Below are positions 7,654 to 15,500 of a stretch of DNA of 21,860 nucleotides, piece after piece. The notes beneath the pieces are model-generated. The model was not told the DNA's origin. It was given only the letters and a program-made list of their open reading frames with translations, and searched no databases. Origin of the DNA: a virus. Each line of letters starts with the position of its first letter. Within the stretch, counting starts at the first letter, position 1. The position numbers and the translations under genes are program-made. Where the stretch lies: the IMG/VR virus record IMGVR_UViG_3300008459_000474, positions 1 through 21,860 of that record; one strand, given 5' to 3'.

Positions 7654-8352
7654 ATGCCATCTACAAATTTTACTAAAGGCGTTAATAACATTACCGCTCA
7701 AAACATTTTGGGACAAATGATCCAATTGGATCCAACCCAAATGCATACTTATTTTGACGATTTTGACACTTACACAGCTGGTGACTTTACAGTTACTGAA
7801 ACACAAGCTGGAGCAACACAAGCTTTAGCTAATGTTGATGGTGGCGTTCTTTTGCTTACTAACAGTGCCGCAGATAATGATTTAAATGCTTTGCAAAAAG
7901 TTGGTGAATCATTTAAATTTGAAGCTGGCAAAAAATTGTTTTTTAAAGCAAGATTTGCTGTTTCTGACGCAACTCAATCTGATTTTGTTATTGGTCTTCA
8001 AATTACTGATACAACTCCATTAGCCGTAACTGATGGTGTTTATTTCAGAAAACATGATGGCGATGCTAACTTAGATTTTGTTGTAATTAAAGATTCGACT
8101 GCTTCAACCGCTACTGCAATTACAACCGTTGCTAATAATACTTATTTAACAGTAGGTTTTTATTACAATGGCGTTGATGAGGTGGTTTATGCTGCTTCTA
8201 TAAATAATAATAATCCAACTATTCTTGGTAAATTAGCAACAACCAACCTTTGTGATGACGAAGAATTAACTATATCTTTTGGCATTCAAAATGGCGAAGC
8301 TGTAGCTAAAACTATGTCTATTGATTATATTTTTGTATCAAAAGAAAGATAG
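7654..8352 (+). CDS. Putative beta-jelly-roll (lectin-like) capsid-surface protein (233 aa)
   Basis: The frame is open further upstream, but ATG 7654 is the likely start, because any earlier start would place the GC-rich hairpin inside the gene. After a 30-residue lead the pattern is that of a concanavalin A-like beta sandwich: FDDFDTYTAGDFTV, alternating strands with GGVLLLTN, LFFKARFAVSD and FVIGLQITD, the GVYFRKHDGDANLDFVV strand pair, and a closing strand MSIDYIFVSK. Proteins of this kind directly after the capsid gene are frequent in podoviruses and are thought to sit on the head. No metal-site or enzyme motif was identified. The fold call is by eye; capsid decoration is inferred from position. 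Confidence 0.75.
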   Translation: MPSTNFTKGVNNITAQNILGQMIQLDPTQMHTYFDDFDTYTAGDFTVTETQAGATQALANVDGGVLLLTNSAADNDLNALQKVGESFKFEAGKKLFFKARFAVSDATQSDFVIGLQITDTTPLAVTDGVYFRKHDGDANLDFVVIKDSTASTATAITTVANNTYLTVGFYYNGVDEVVYAASINNNNPTILGKLATTNLCDDEELTISFGIQNGEAVAKTMSIDYIFVSKER

Positions 8353-8360
8353 GAGCAAAC

Positions 8361-9008
8361 ATGCGAAGAATCGAAATCAAAATGGACTTAGCTGATGTTG
8401 ATCCTAATAGTATTTTTGAAAATCAAACATTAGGATCTGCGGGTAATTTTAATTTAAATGGAATTGGAGTTGTAAATAGTGAGTGGGTAAGTCCTGATGG
8501 TTTTGCTAAAAAAATTGGTTTTACTTCTAGTGGCAACATATCTAGTGTTAATTTTGTTATATCTGGTTATGAAGACAAAAATAAAACTATTGCAATTAGT
8601 GAAACTATAGCTGGACCTAACAATAACACTGTAGAAACTACTAACTATTTTTATTCTATCCAAACAATTTCAGCAAGTGGGGCAGTTGCATCAAATGTTG
8701 AAGCTGGTCCAGTTGATGAAGCTATTTCTCGAATAATTCCTATAAAAAGGACATTTTCTGATAGAAATGAACGAATTACTGGCTTGACATTTATAAAAAC
8801 GGGGACTATAAATTATACAGTTCAACAAACAAATGATAATGTTCAATCAAAAGATGATAGAACATTTAATTGGTTAAACTCAGATGATAGTAATGTTGTA
8901 AATGCAACAACTTCTAAAAATAGTAATTATACAACTATGCCAATGGCTATGCGTGTTAAAATTAATTCCTATTCATCTGGTGCCGAATTATTAATACAAG
9001 TTAATTAA
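8361..9008 (+). CDS. Putative phage virion structural protein, beta-rich (215 aa)
   Basis: A strong Shine-Dalgarno, AGGAG at 8351-8355, sits 5 bases before ATG 8361. The 215-aa protein is beta-rich and rich in Asn, Ser and Thr. It has DPNSIFENQTLGSAGNFNLNG near the start, then KIGFTSSGNISSVNFVISG, followed by a segment ETIAGPNNNTVETTNYF. This resembles small phage proteins in which an 'itSagn-s---ftitG' strand pair precedes 'G-N-x-T-V'; such proteins are commonly encoded next to the capsid gene. The C-terminal half has further strands ending in AELLIQVN. A head or head-neck decoration role is inference. A candidate promoter lies inside its 3' part. Confidence 0.75.
   Translation: MRRIEIKMDLADVDPNSIFENQTLGSAGNFNLNGIGVVNSEWVSPDGFAKKIGFTSSGNISSVNFVISGYEDKNKTIAISETIAGPNNNTVETTNYFYSIQTISASGAVASNVEAGPVDEAISRIIPIKRTFSDRNERITGLTFIKTGTINYTVQQTNDNVQSKDDRTFNWLNSDDSNVVNATTSKNSNYTTMPMAMRVKINSYSSGAELLIQVN
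8784..8812 (+). promoter_or_regulatory. Strong sigma70-like promoter inside the 8361-9008 gene
   Basis: TTGACA (8784-8789), a 17-base spacer and TATAAA (8807-8812) together match the consensus at 11 of 12 positions. It is the best promoter-like sequence I found in the window. It lies within coding sequence, about 200 bases before the cluster of small basic genes that begins at 9010. The CTTGACA core is shared with the candidates at 1645 and 10103. Its placement suggests extra transcription of the small genes. Confidence 0.5.
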
Positions 9009-9009
9009 T

Positions 9010-9225
9010 ATGGATTACTTAGTAATATGCGACAGAACTGGCTTTAAAAAATGGCGTTCACAATGTCAATATGAATGGGACGGCAAATTAGTTTGGAAAA
9101 AAGTTTGGAGGAGAAGACAACCTCAGGATACTGCAATTGTTTATCCTCCAGCTCAAAAAATTGCTGACTCTAGACCAGAAACAAAAGATAATTTTATTAA
9201 TGTTCCACCACCTAATTATAATTAA
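9010..9225 (+). CDS. Small conserved phage protein with CDRTGFK motif (71 aa)
   Basis: The protein begins MDYLVICDRTGFKKWRSQC, then has YEWDGKLVWKKVWRRRQPQD (21-40), and later SRPETKDNFINVPPP. The order 'CDR.GFK ... EWDG..V ... R.PQD ... RPE..d.fi' is a pattern I recognise from a widespread small protein encoded close to the capsid genes of many phages. Its role is not known to me. Two cysteines (7 and 19) could bind metal or form a disulphide, but no full zinc motif is present. It starts 1 base after the previous stop and is rich in Trp and Arg. Confidence 0.8.
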   Translation: MDYLVICDRTGFKKWRSQCQYEWDGKLVWKKVWRRRQPQDTAIVYPPAQKIADSRPETKDNFINVPPPNYN

Positions 9226-9233
9226 AAATAAAT

Positions 9234-9377
9234 ATGTCCAAAGGTTTATATGCAAATATTCACGCAAAAAAAGCAAGAATAAAAGCTGGTTCTGGCGAAA
9301 AAATGCGTAAGGTAGGAAGCAAAGGTGCACCTACTGCTAAGAATTTTAAACAATCTAAAAAGACTGCAAAAAAATGA
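9234..9377 (+). CDS. Tiny lysine-rich phage protein (47 aa)
   Basis: ATG 9234 opens a 47-codon frame ending in TGA 9375-9377, which overlaps the next ATG as ATGA. The sequence starts MSKGLYANIHAKKARIKAGS and continues with GEKMRKVGSKGAPTAKNFKQ and a Lys-rich tail, so about a third of residues are Lys or Arg. The 'KGLYANIHAK..RI.AGSGEKMRK.G.KGAPTA' pattern is familiar as a conserved small protein in many phage structural clusters. Its function is unknown. The high charge suggests nucleic-acid binding or packing with virion DNA, which is inference. Confidence 0.8.
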   Translation: MSKGLYANIHAKKARIKAGSGEKMRKVGSKGAPTAKNFKQSKKTAKK

Positions 9378-9640
9378 AAAAAAAATCAGTTAATTTAAGC
9401 GTTGGACGGGGTGAAAAGTCCAAAAGCGGAGGACTTACTGCAAAAGGTAGAGCAAAATATAATAACGCAACTGGAAGCAATTTAAAAGCTCCCGTTAGTA
9501 AAGAGCAAGCACAAAAAAGCCCAAAAGCAGCGGCTCGTAGAAAATCTTTTTGTGCGAGAATGTCAGGAGTTAAAGGTGCTACTTCTAAAAATGGAAAACC
9601 AACTCGAAAAGGACTTGCATTAAAAAAATGGGATTGTTAA
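9374..9640 (+). CDS. Small basic phage protein with CARMSG motif, DUF6321-like (88 aa)
   Basis: An 88-aa, very basic protein. Visible blocks are GGLTAKGRAKYNNATGSNLK (19-38), KAAARRKSFCARMSGVKG (51-68) and KPTRKGLALKKWDC at the end. This 'GGL-x-x-x-GR ... TGSNL ... RR-x-SFCARM-x-G ... W-x-C' order belongs to a conserved small phage family that I recall as DUF6321; the family number should be checked. Cysteines at 60 and 88 are part of the conserved blocks. It overlaps the preceding 47-aa gene by 4 bases (ATGA) and ends 1 base before the ParB-like gene. Role unknown; its charge fits nucleic-acid contact. Confidence 0.8.
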   Translation: MKKKSVNLSVGRGEKSKSGGLTAKGRAKYNNATGSNLKAPVSKEQAQKSPKAAARRKSFCARMSGVKGATSKNGKPTRKGLALKKWDC

Positions 9641-9641
9641 A

Positions 9642-9986
9642 ATGAAACCAGTTAGAATTGACGATTTTAATTATTTAGATTCTAATTATGTAAGCAATGG
9701 CAATCATTATGATGTGCAAGATTTAATTAAAGCTGCAGAAAATTTAGAGGTATTTGATTTACCTCTTGTTGCGGTAAACATGAATCATAATATTTGTCAA
9801 GCAACTTTAACTAGCTTTATTTATCATTGGAAGCGAGTTGAAAAAGCAGATTTACAATATCCAGTAATCATTGATTCAACTGGCTATATTTGCGATGGTT
9901 GGCACAGGGTAGCAAAAGCAATCTTGGAAGGCAAAACAACAATTAAGGCAAAACGATTAGAAGTGATGCCAGAACCTTTTAAATAA
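9642..9986 (+). CDS. ParB/sulfiredoxin-like domain protein (114 aa)
   Basis: A compact 114-aa protein. The core YPVIIDSTGYICDGWHRVAK (73-92) followed by AILEGKTTIKAKRL matches the ParB N-terminal-like fold signature 'P-h-h-h-D-x-x-G-x-I-x-D-G-x-H-R'. In ParB this region binds CTP, and in other family members it acts in nucleases or as a kinase-like fold. There is no helix-turn-helix or other DNA-binding domain, so a partition role is unlikely. Small single-domain versions of this family occur in phage structural clusters without known function. It follows the 88-aa basic gene after 1 base and is co-directional with the tiny genes around it. Confidence 0.75.
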   Translation: MKPVRIDDFNYLDSNYVSNGNHYDVQDLIKAAENLEVFDLPLVAVNMNHNICQATLTSFIYHWKRVEKADLQYPVIIDSTGYICDGWHRVAKAILEGKTTIKAKRLEVMPEPFK

Positions 9987-10000
9987 AAAAATAATAAAAT

Positions 10001-10099
10001 ATGAAAAAGAAACCAGTAAAATTAGAAAAAAAATCAATGAAACAATCAATGAAACATATGAAAAAATGTGGAACAAAAAAAGGTGGAAAGAAAAAATAA
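10001..10099 (+). CDS. Tiny poly-lysine protein (32 aa)
   Basis: ATG 10001 opens a 32-codon frame ending TAA 10097-10099. More than half of the residues are Lys, with MKQSMKHMKKCGTKKGGKKK at the C-terminus and a single Cys. It sits 14 bases after the ParB-like gene and directly before the 10100-10180 gap. Very short Lys-rich ORFs of this style are found in AT-rich phage genomes beside the 47- and 88-aa proteins, which supports a real gene. In such A-rich DNA a chance ORF of Lys codons is also possible. No Shine-Dalgarno is visible. Confidence 0.55.
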   Translation: MKKKPVKLEKKSMKQSMKHMKKCGTKKGGKKK

Positions 10100-10102
10100 T
10101 TC

Positions 10103-10130
10103 TTGACACTAAAAATAATTAATCAATAAT
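10103..10130 (+). promoter_or_regulatory. Candidate sigma70-type promoter before the ejection module
   Basis: TTGACA (10103-10108), a 16-base spacer and AATAAT (10125-10130) give 11 of 12 consensus matches. It lies in the 81-base gap before the cupin-like and ejection genes, and starts directly after the 32-aa gene. Transcription would begin around 10137, giving a leader of about 45 bases. It shares the CTTGACA core with the candidates at 1645 and 8784. Confidence 0.55.
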
Positions 10131-10139
10131 TAAGCAATA

Positions 10140-10176
10140 TTTGAGTAAATAGTGCATAAAAAATTAAAAACTCAAA
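10140..10176 (+). promoter_or_regulatory. Leader hairpin before the 10181 gene
   Basis: TTTGAGT (10140-10146) and ACTCAAA (10170-10176) can pair in a 7-bp stem with a 23-base loop. The stem ends only 4 bases before ATG 10181, so it would cover the place where a ribosome site would be; no Shine-Dalgarno is visible. The 5' arm lies within the TTGAGTAAAT decamer that recurs at 20036. An AT-rich stem with a long loop may be weak, so a regulatory role is only a possibility. Confidence 0.3.
10141..10150 (+). repeat. TTGAGTAAAT decamer, copy 1
   Basis: TTGAGTAAAT occurs here, 16 bases downstream of the start of an AATAAT hexamer. It occurs again at 20036-20045, 18 bases downstream of the start of another AATAAT. 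Both copies sit in short non-coding gaps just before a gene. See the separate finding. Confidence 0.4.
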
Positions 10177-10180
10177 AATA

Positions 10181-10657
10181 ATGGATTGTTTTAATCTGCC
10201 TGTTATAGCTGAAAAATACAATAAAGACTTATCTATTCTTTCTAATATGGAAAAAATAGAGTTAGCAGAATATTTTTTAAAAAATTATTTTGAAGGTTCG
10301 GAGCAAACTGCAAAAGAACTTCCTTTAGAGCATTTTATTTGCAACAAAACATACACTAGACAAATTACTCTTCCCAAAGATATGCTCTTAACGGGAAAAG
10401 TTCATAATTTTGATCATGTTAGCATTTTATCTAAAGGCGATGTATCGGTTATGACTCCAGACGGAGTTAACCGTATTAAAGCTCCAGCAACTTGGATTTC
10501 AAAAGCAGGAACTAAAAGACTAATTTATGTCCACGAAGAAACAATTTGGTCAACTATTCATCATAGCGAACATACTATAGTAGAAGATTTACAAAATGAA
10601 TTAGTTCACGAAAGTGATTTATCATGGATTCAATCAAATTTATTGGAGGGTAAATGA
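10181..10657 (+). CDS. Cupin-like phage protein (158 aa)
   Basis: The 158-aa protein has a helical N-terminus (1-50). A beta-rich core follows with YTRQITLPKDMLLTGKVHNF (58-77), HVSILSKGDVSVMTPDG (79-95), APATWISKAGTKRLIYVHEE (101-120) and TIWSTIHHSE (121-130). This order of strands with 'G-x-x-H-x-x-x-H ... G-D-h-x-V ... G-x-x-R-x-h-Y' follows a cupin barrel. H75, H79 and H127/H128 are possible metal ligands. Related small cupin-like proteins of unknown role are common among podovirus structural genes. It is the first gene after the promoter-bearing gap and its stop overlaps the next ATG (ATGA). Enzyme activity cannot be claimed. Confidence 0.75.
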   Translation: MDCFNLPVIAEKYNKDLSILSNMEKIELAEYFLKNYFEGSEQTAKELPLEHFICNKTYTRQITLPKDMLLTGKVHNFDHVSILSKGDVSVMTPDGVNRIKAPATWISKAGTKRLIYVHEETIWSTIHHSEHTIVEDLQNELVHESDLSWIQSNLLEGK

Positions 10658-11391
10658 CTTATGCAGCAGTAGCAATAACTGGAGCTGGATTAATGGCTGG
10701 AGGCATGGGTGTCCAAGGATACTTTGCCAATAAATCATCTAAAAAAGCAGCAAAAGCTCAAGCTAATGCAATGGATGCTTACCTTGCACAAATGAGAATG
10801 GGTAGAGATAAAGCTATATCATATCAACAACCATACGAACAAGCAGGAAGAAGTGGATTAAACTTACTTCAACAATATCTTACGGGCGATCCTATGGCAA
10901 CGCAAAATCGCCTAGAGCAATCCCCTGGTTACCAATTTAGATTACAACAAGGTCAAAACTCAATTCAAAATCTATTAGCTTCAAGAGGTGGTTTAAAATC
11001 AGGCGGAGCAATGAAAGCTTTAGAAGAGTTTGCTCAAGGAACAGCTTCTCAAGAATTTGGAAATCAAGTTGGATACTTACAAGGACTTGCTGGAATGGGA
11101 CAAAATGCTGCAACAGCAATGGGCAATGCTGAAATGATGGCTGGCACTAATATGGCTAATGCTTCTCAACAAGGCATTTTAGGTCAAGGAATGGCTATGG
11201 CTAACCGTGATGCTCAAATGGGCAATATTATTGGCGGTGGAATGGGTCAAATTGGGGGAAGCATACTTGGAATGGGAATGCAAGGCATGGGTTCTGTTCC
11301 AAAATCACCTTCTGGCTTTACTTCAACTGGTGGCGGTCAATATAACTCTAGGGCATTTATGAATGCTGGACAATCTTCAATGGGATTTTAA
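10654..11391 (+). CDS. Probable DNA-ejection (DNA transfer) protein, P22 gp7-like position
   Basis: This 245-aa protein has a good ribosome site (GGAGG 10645-10649) and ATG 10654. It opens with a short hydrophobic Ala/Gly segment (AITGAGLMAGGMGVQGYF, 7-24), then a helical Gln/Ala-rich region. The core RLEQSPGYQFRLQQGQNSIQ with LLASRGGLKSGGAMKAL is the hallmark 'D/S-P-G-Y-x-F-R-L-x-x-G ... S-A-x-G' pattern of podovirus DNA transfer proteins. The C-terminal half is Gly/Met-rich with many repeated GMG/MGQ steps. The length is near P22 gp7 (229 aa). Such proteins are carried in the virion and delivered into the cell envelope during DNA entry. It overlaps the next gene by 1 base. Confidence 0.8.
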   Translation: MTYAAVAITGAGLMAGGMGVQGYFANKSSKKAAKAQANAMDAYLAQMRMGRDKAISYQQPYEQAGRSGLNLLQQYLTGDPMATQNRLEQSPGYQFRLQQGQNSIQNLLASRGGLKSGGAMKALEEFAQGTASQEFGNQVGYLQGLAGMGQNAATAMGNAEMMAGTNMANASQQGILGQGMAMANRDAQMGNIIGGGMGQIGGSILGMGMQGMGSVPKSPSGFTSTGGGQYNSRAFMNAGQSSMGF

Positions 11392-12548
11392 TGGGCGATT
11401 TAATTCAACAACAAACTCCAGATTATGTAGGTAGCATTTTAAAAGGATACCAATTTGGTCAGCAAGCAAAAGCTAATCAATTACAAATGCTTGCTGCTCA
11501 ACAAGAAATGGATATTAATAAATATAAATTAGCTCAAGCCGAAACAGAAAATATTTTATCTAAAACTGCTTCAATGGGCGATACTAATGCTTTACGCCAA
11601 CTTGCAGCTTATAACCCAACTCGTGCTGATGGCATAAGAAAACAACAAGAATATTCTGATGTTCAAGGAGCAAGAGTTTTAGATTCTTATGCTTCAATGC
11701 CTCAATATGCTTTTTCTCAAAAAAAATGGGAACAAATGCATAATGAATATAAAGATGCAACAGGAAGAGAATTACCATTACCCTCTGAAAAATCACCAGA
11801 AGCAATCCTTGAATTTAAACGCCTATCTTCTAGATTAAAAGGAAGAGAGCAAGATTTAAAAGAACAATATCAATCCGCACAAATCAAAACTGAAGGATTG
11901 CAACAAGGTAAAATTGGCATTGATATTCAAAAAGGCAAACAAGATTTACAAAAAGGTGCTTTGGATATTATGAAATCTCGTGGCGAGTTATTATCTATTG
12001 AAGAAGAAAAAGCCGTTGCAAGAGAACAAGGATTGACACTTGGAGCATTTAAAAAACAACAAGAAAAATTAGGCGAGTTTAAAGGAGAACAAATTTCTAA
12101 ATTACCACAAATTGAACAAAACATTCAAACAACTACTAAATTAGTTGACGATATATTAAAACATGAAGGTTTTAAAGATGTTGTTGGTTCAACTTATAAA
12201 CCTTTTGCTCGAAGAATTGCTGGAACTGATGCGTCTGGATTTATGGCTAAATACAATCAATTAAAAGGTAAACAATTCTTAGAATCAATTTCTCAATTAC
12301 AAGGTTATGGTGCTTTATCTAACTTAGAAGGCACAACAGCAACTAATGCCGCTTCTGCAATGGATATTTCAACAAGCGAAGCTGAATTTAAACGCAATGC
12401 CAGAGAATATCAAAAAGTAATGAAACTTGGTTTAGAAAGAATAAAGCGTGGTGTTGGATATGATAATAGATCAATAGAGGCAAGAGGAACAGAAACTCCG
12501 CAATCTTTGTCTAGTAATTCTAGTGTAATTAATTGGGAGGATTTATAA
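11391..12548 (+). CDS. Probable internal virion/DNA-ejection protein (385 aa), P22 gp20-like position
   Basis: The 385-aa protein is rich in Gln, Ala and Lys and predicted mostly helical, with long charged stretches around 35-65 and 140-250 that look like coiled coil. It starts DLIQQQTPDYVGSILKGYQF, a form seen in phage proteins encoded between gp7-like and large ejection proteins. The C-terminal third has ISQLQGYGALSNLEGTTATN and AREYQKVMKLGLERIKRG, resembling conserved ends of such proteins. No enzyme motif was seen. P22 gp20 is 471 aa. Its start overlaps the previous stop (TAATG), and its last codons hold the ribosome site of the next gene. Role inferred from position and character. Confidence 0.7.
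   Translation: MGDLIQQQTPDYVGSILKGYQFGQQAKANQLQMLAAQQEMDINKYKLAQAETENILSKTASMGDTNALRQLAAYNPTRADGIRKQQEYSDVQGARVLDSYASMPQYAFSQKKWEQMHNEYKDATGRELPLPSEKSPEAILEFKRLSSRLKGREQDLKEQYQSAQIKTEGLQQGKIGIDIQKGKQDLQKGALDIMKSRGELLSIEEEKAVAREQGLTLGAFKKQQEKLGEFKGEQISKLPQIEQNIQTTTKLVDDILKHEGFKDVVGSTYKPFARRIAGTDASGFMAKYNQLKGKQFLESISQLQGYGALSNLEGTTATNAASAMDISTSEAEFKRNAREYQKVMKLGLERIKRGVGYDNRSIEARGTETPQSLSSNSSVINWEDL
12536..12540 (+). promoter_or_regulatory. Ribosome binding site for the 1046-aa ejection protein
   Basis: GGAGG at 12536-12540, 7 bases before ATG 12548, fixes the start. A longer frame from TTG 12533 is open but would begin inside this site. The ATG overlaps the previous stop as TAATG. Confidence 0.75.
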
Positions 12549-15500
12549 TGCCAGATTTAAAACTTCCCGATGGTAGAATTGTTAAAAATATTCCCGAAGG
12601 TATTTCTAAACAGCAAATAGAACAAAAGTTATTAAACTCAGGTTATCTTACTGGTGATGAAAAATGGCTTACACCAAAAATGTCAATGGGAGAAGCTGCT
12701 TTTACAACCGCAACTAACCCTTTTGGTTTTGGTGATGAAATTAAAGCAGGAATTTCCGCTGGTGTTGCAAAATTATTTGGTGGTCAAGCTACTCAAAACA
12801 TAGATATTGGCGACCTTTACAGAGAAGCAAGAACTTCTGAAAGAGCTAAATTAGAAAAAGCTAGACAAGATTATCCTTCAATGACTGGCATAATTGAGAC
12901 TCCTTCTAATCTAAAAAGAGGTGCAATAAAAGGTTTAGAAGAGGTTGGGTTAGGTATTTATCAAACTGCTGCTGATTTTGGAGCTGATTTTTCAGGAGCA
13001 AAAGCAATATTAAGCAAAATTCGCCCTGATCTAAAAAATGAAATTGAAAACCTTACTTCCCAAGATATTTCTGGTATTTTAGGAGAAAAGGCAGCTCAAG
13101 ATTCAAAAGCAACAGAACAAGAAGGCTTGGCATATAAAACAGGAAGATTTGCTGGTAAAGTTGCCCCTTTTCTTGGAGTTGGTGGAGCAAGTAAAGTTGG
13201 TATGGCTGTTGGTGGTGGATTAGCTGGCGGTTCTGAATTAATGGAAGATTCAAGTGTTGGCAAAAGATTAGGTTATGCGGCAGTTGGTGCAGTTGTTTCT
13301 CCTGTTGTAGGAACAGCAGTCCAAAAAGTTGCTCCTTATGTTGTTTCAGGAGCTCAAAATATTTCTTCAAAAGCTAAACAAAGCACTTCTTATGTTAAAA
13401 ATTTATTTACAAAAGATACTGCCGAAGAAGTTGGTGCAAAAGCAATAGACCCAGAATCTGCAAAATTAGCTTTAAAAGAATTGTTAGACAAGCCTAGCGA
13501 TAAACCTTTGACGGCAGTTGATATTCAAAATCCCGAATTTAAAACTTTTGCAAGAAGTGTTGTTTCGAAATATCCGCAAGCAAGAGAAATAGTTAAAGAT
13601 TTTACAGAAGGAAGAAATAAAGAAGCTTTTACTAGGATAAATAATGACTTAAAAATTATTTCTAAAATAGACAATGCTGATGATTACACCAAACAAATTA
13701 GTGACACGCAAAAATCTTTAGCTTCTCCTTTATACGCAGAAGCGGAAGCTGATAGAACAATGGTGCCTAAATTTGAATTTAAAGAAGTTAAAACAACTAC
13801 TTCTCCACAAACTACGACAGTTTCCGAAGGTGTAAAAAGTTTTAAAACCGATTCTTCAACAAAAACTAAAACTGATTTTATTAATAAATATAATCTTCAA
13901 AGTAAGTTTAGGGATATTGAAAAACCTTTAGTTTCTAAAGAAGAAAAAGAATTATTTAAACAAGCTCAAGGTAGTTTTGAAGGCTCTAGCAAAGAAGAAT
14001 TATTTAATATTGCTGATAGATATAAAACTGCTATACAAGATTTAAAAAAATACGCTCCAAAAAACCCTTTGCAATTCATAAAAGATTTAGGAGGCATTGC
14101 CGATTATCAAGGAGAATTAGCTTCTTTAGGAATTACAAATAAAACTTTACCAGGTTTATTGAGAAAAGAAGGAACTAAAGGAGCTGATATTGATAAAATT
14201 GGAGAAAAACTTTGGGAAGCTGGCTATTTTAAAGAAAAACCTAGAGTAAATGAAATTTTAGATTTTATTAAAAAAGAATTAAAAAACAAAACAACAGGTA
14301 ATAGAGCAACAACTTTTTCTGAAGATAGCAAAAAATACAATGAAGCTAAAGAATTTTTAAATGAAACAGATTCTTTAGGAATAAATATAGACGCTATTAA
14401 TAAACTAAAAAAAATAACTCCACAAACTGTTAAAACTGGCGTAGCTGGAATAAAAGCTGGATCATCCTATGATAAACGAGATTTGTCTAAAAAAGGAATT
14501 GAAGAATTTCAAAACACTTTAAGAAAACAAACGACTAAAATTGAAGAAGGTGGCAAAATAGTTAATGTTAGAAAAGAAATTACTAATCTTAATCAAATGT
14601 TGCCAAAATCAATAGAATTAGCTAAACAATTTGACGAGTTAGAAAATAATAAAATTTATACTAAATTTAAAATTGAAGCTAGAAAAACATTAGATGATGA
14701 TATTCCTGAAGATTCCATTGCAATGCTTCATAAAATTAGAAAAAGAATTGATGCTGACATTTCTAAACAATATGACTCATTTGGTAAAGCAATAGATAAA
14801 GATACAATAGCTGATAATACTAAATTAAGAGAAAAAATTAATAATTTAATATATAAAGTATCGCCAGTATATAAAGAAGCCGATAATGTTTTTAGACCTT
14901 TGGCAATAAAAAAAGATGCCGTTGAATTTGGAAAAGAATTTTCAAAATATGAGCCTTCTGAAATAATAAAAAAAATAAATGAATTTACTTTTAAATCTGG
15001 TTTAAAAAGACAAGATATTTTAGACGATGTAAAAGTTGGGGCAAAAGATACAATTGTTAAAAATGTAGAGCAATTAATAAAATTTGATAGCTCTAATATA
15101 CCAACCGAAATTCAAGTAAAAAAGATAATTGAAAATAAATTTAAAAGAGATCAGTTAAAAACTTTTTTAGGAGAAAAAGATTATAGAGAATTTATTGACA
15201 ATATTAATAAAGAAGCTTTGTTTAATAAGGCTATTAAATCTTTAAGGTTAGATAAACCAAGCACTCAAGAAGAAAGCACAAATTTTATTTTAAGAGCTTT
15301 TAATGGCTTAATTTCTTATGCTACAAGTAACTATGGTAAATATGCAGCCATAACAAACGCAACAAAAGCTGGTGAACAATTTTTAGTAAAAAATTATAGA
15401 GGTTTAAATCCTGAAAATGCTAAAGAAATTGCTAAGATTATTACCAATAAAAATGCTTCAATTAAATATCTTATAAATATTATATATAAAGCGTCTAAGG

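Noticed and set aside
7582-7656. Possible readthrough from the capsid gene into the decoration gene, since both are in the same reading frame.
   Set aside because: Two in-frame TAA stops (7582-7584 and 7591-7593) separate them and the next gene has its own ATG at 7654; no slippery or readthrough signal is evident.
9088-9330. Antisense open frame of 80 codons opposite the small basic genes.
   Set aside because: It overlaps three recognisable plus-strand genes and has a composition expected of the reverse complement of Lys-rich DNA.
12033-12061. TTGACA inside the 385-aa ejection gene as another promoter.
   Set aside because: No TATAAT-like hexamer occurs at 16-18 bases; the sequence there is ACAACA-like.
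13053-13370. Antisense open frame of 105 codons within the large ejection gene.
   Set aside because: It is Leu/Gln-rich low-complexity sequence, the mirror of Gly/Ala/Lys codons on the coding strand, and lacks any motif.
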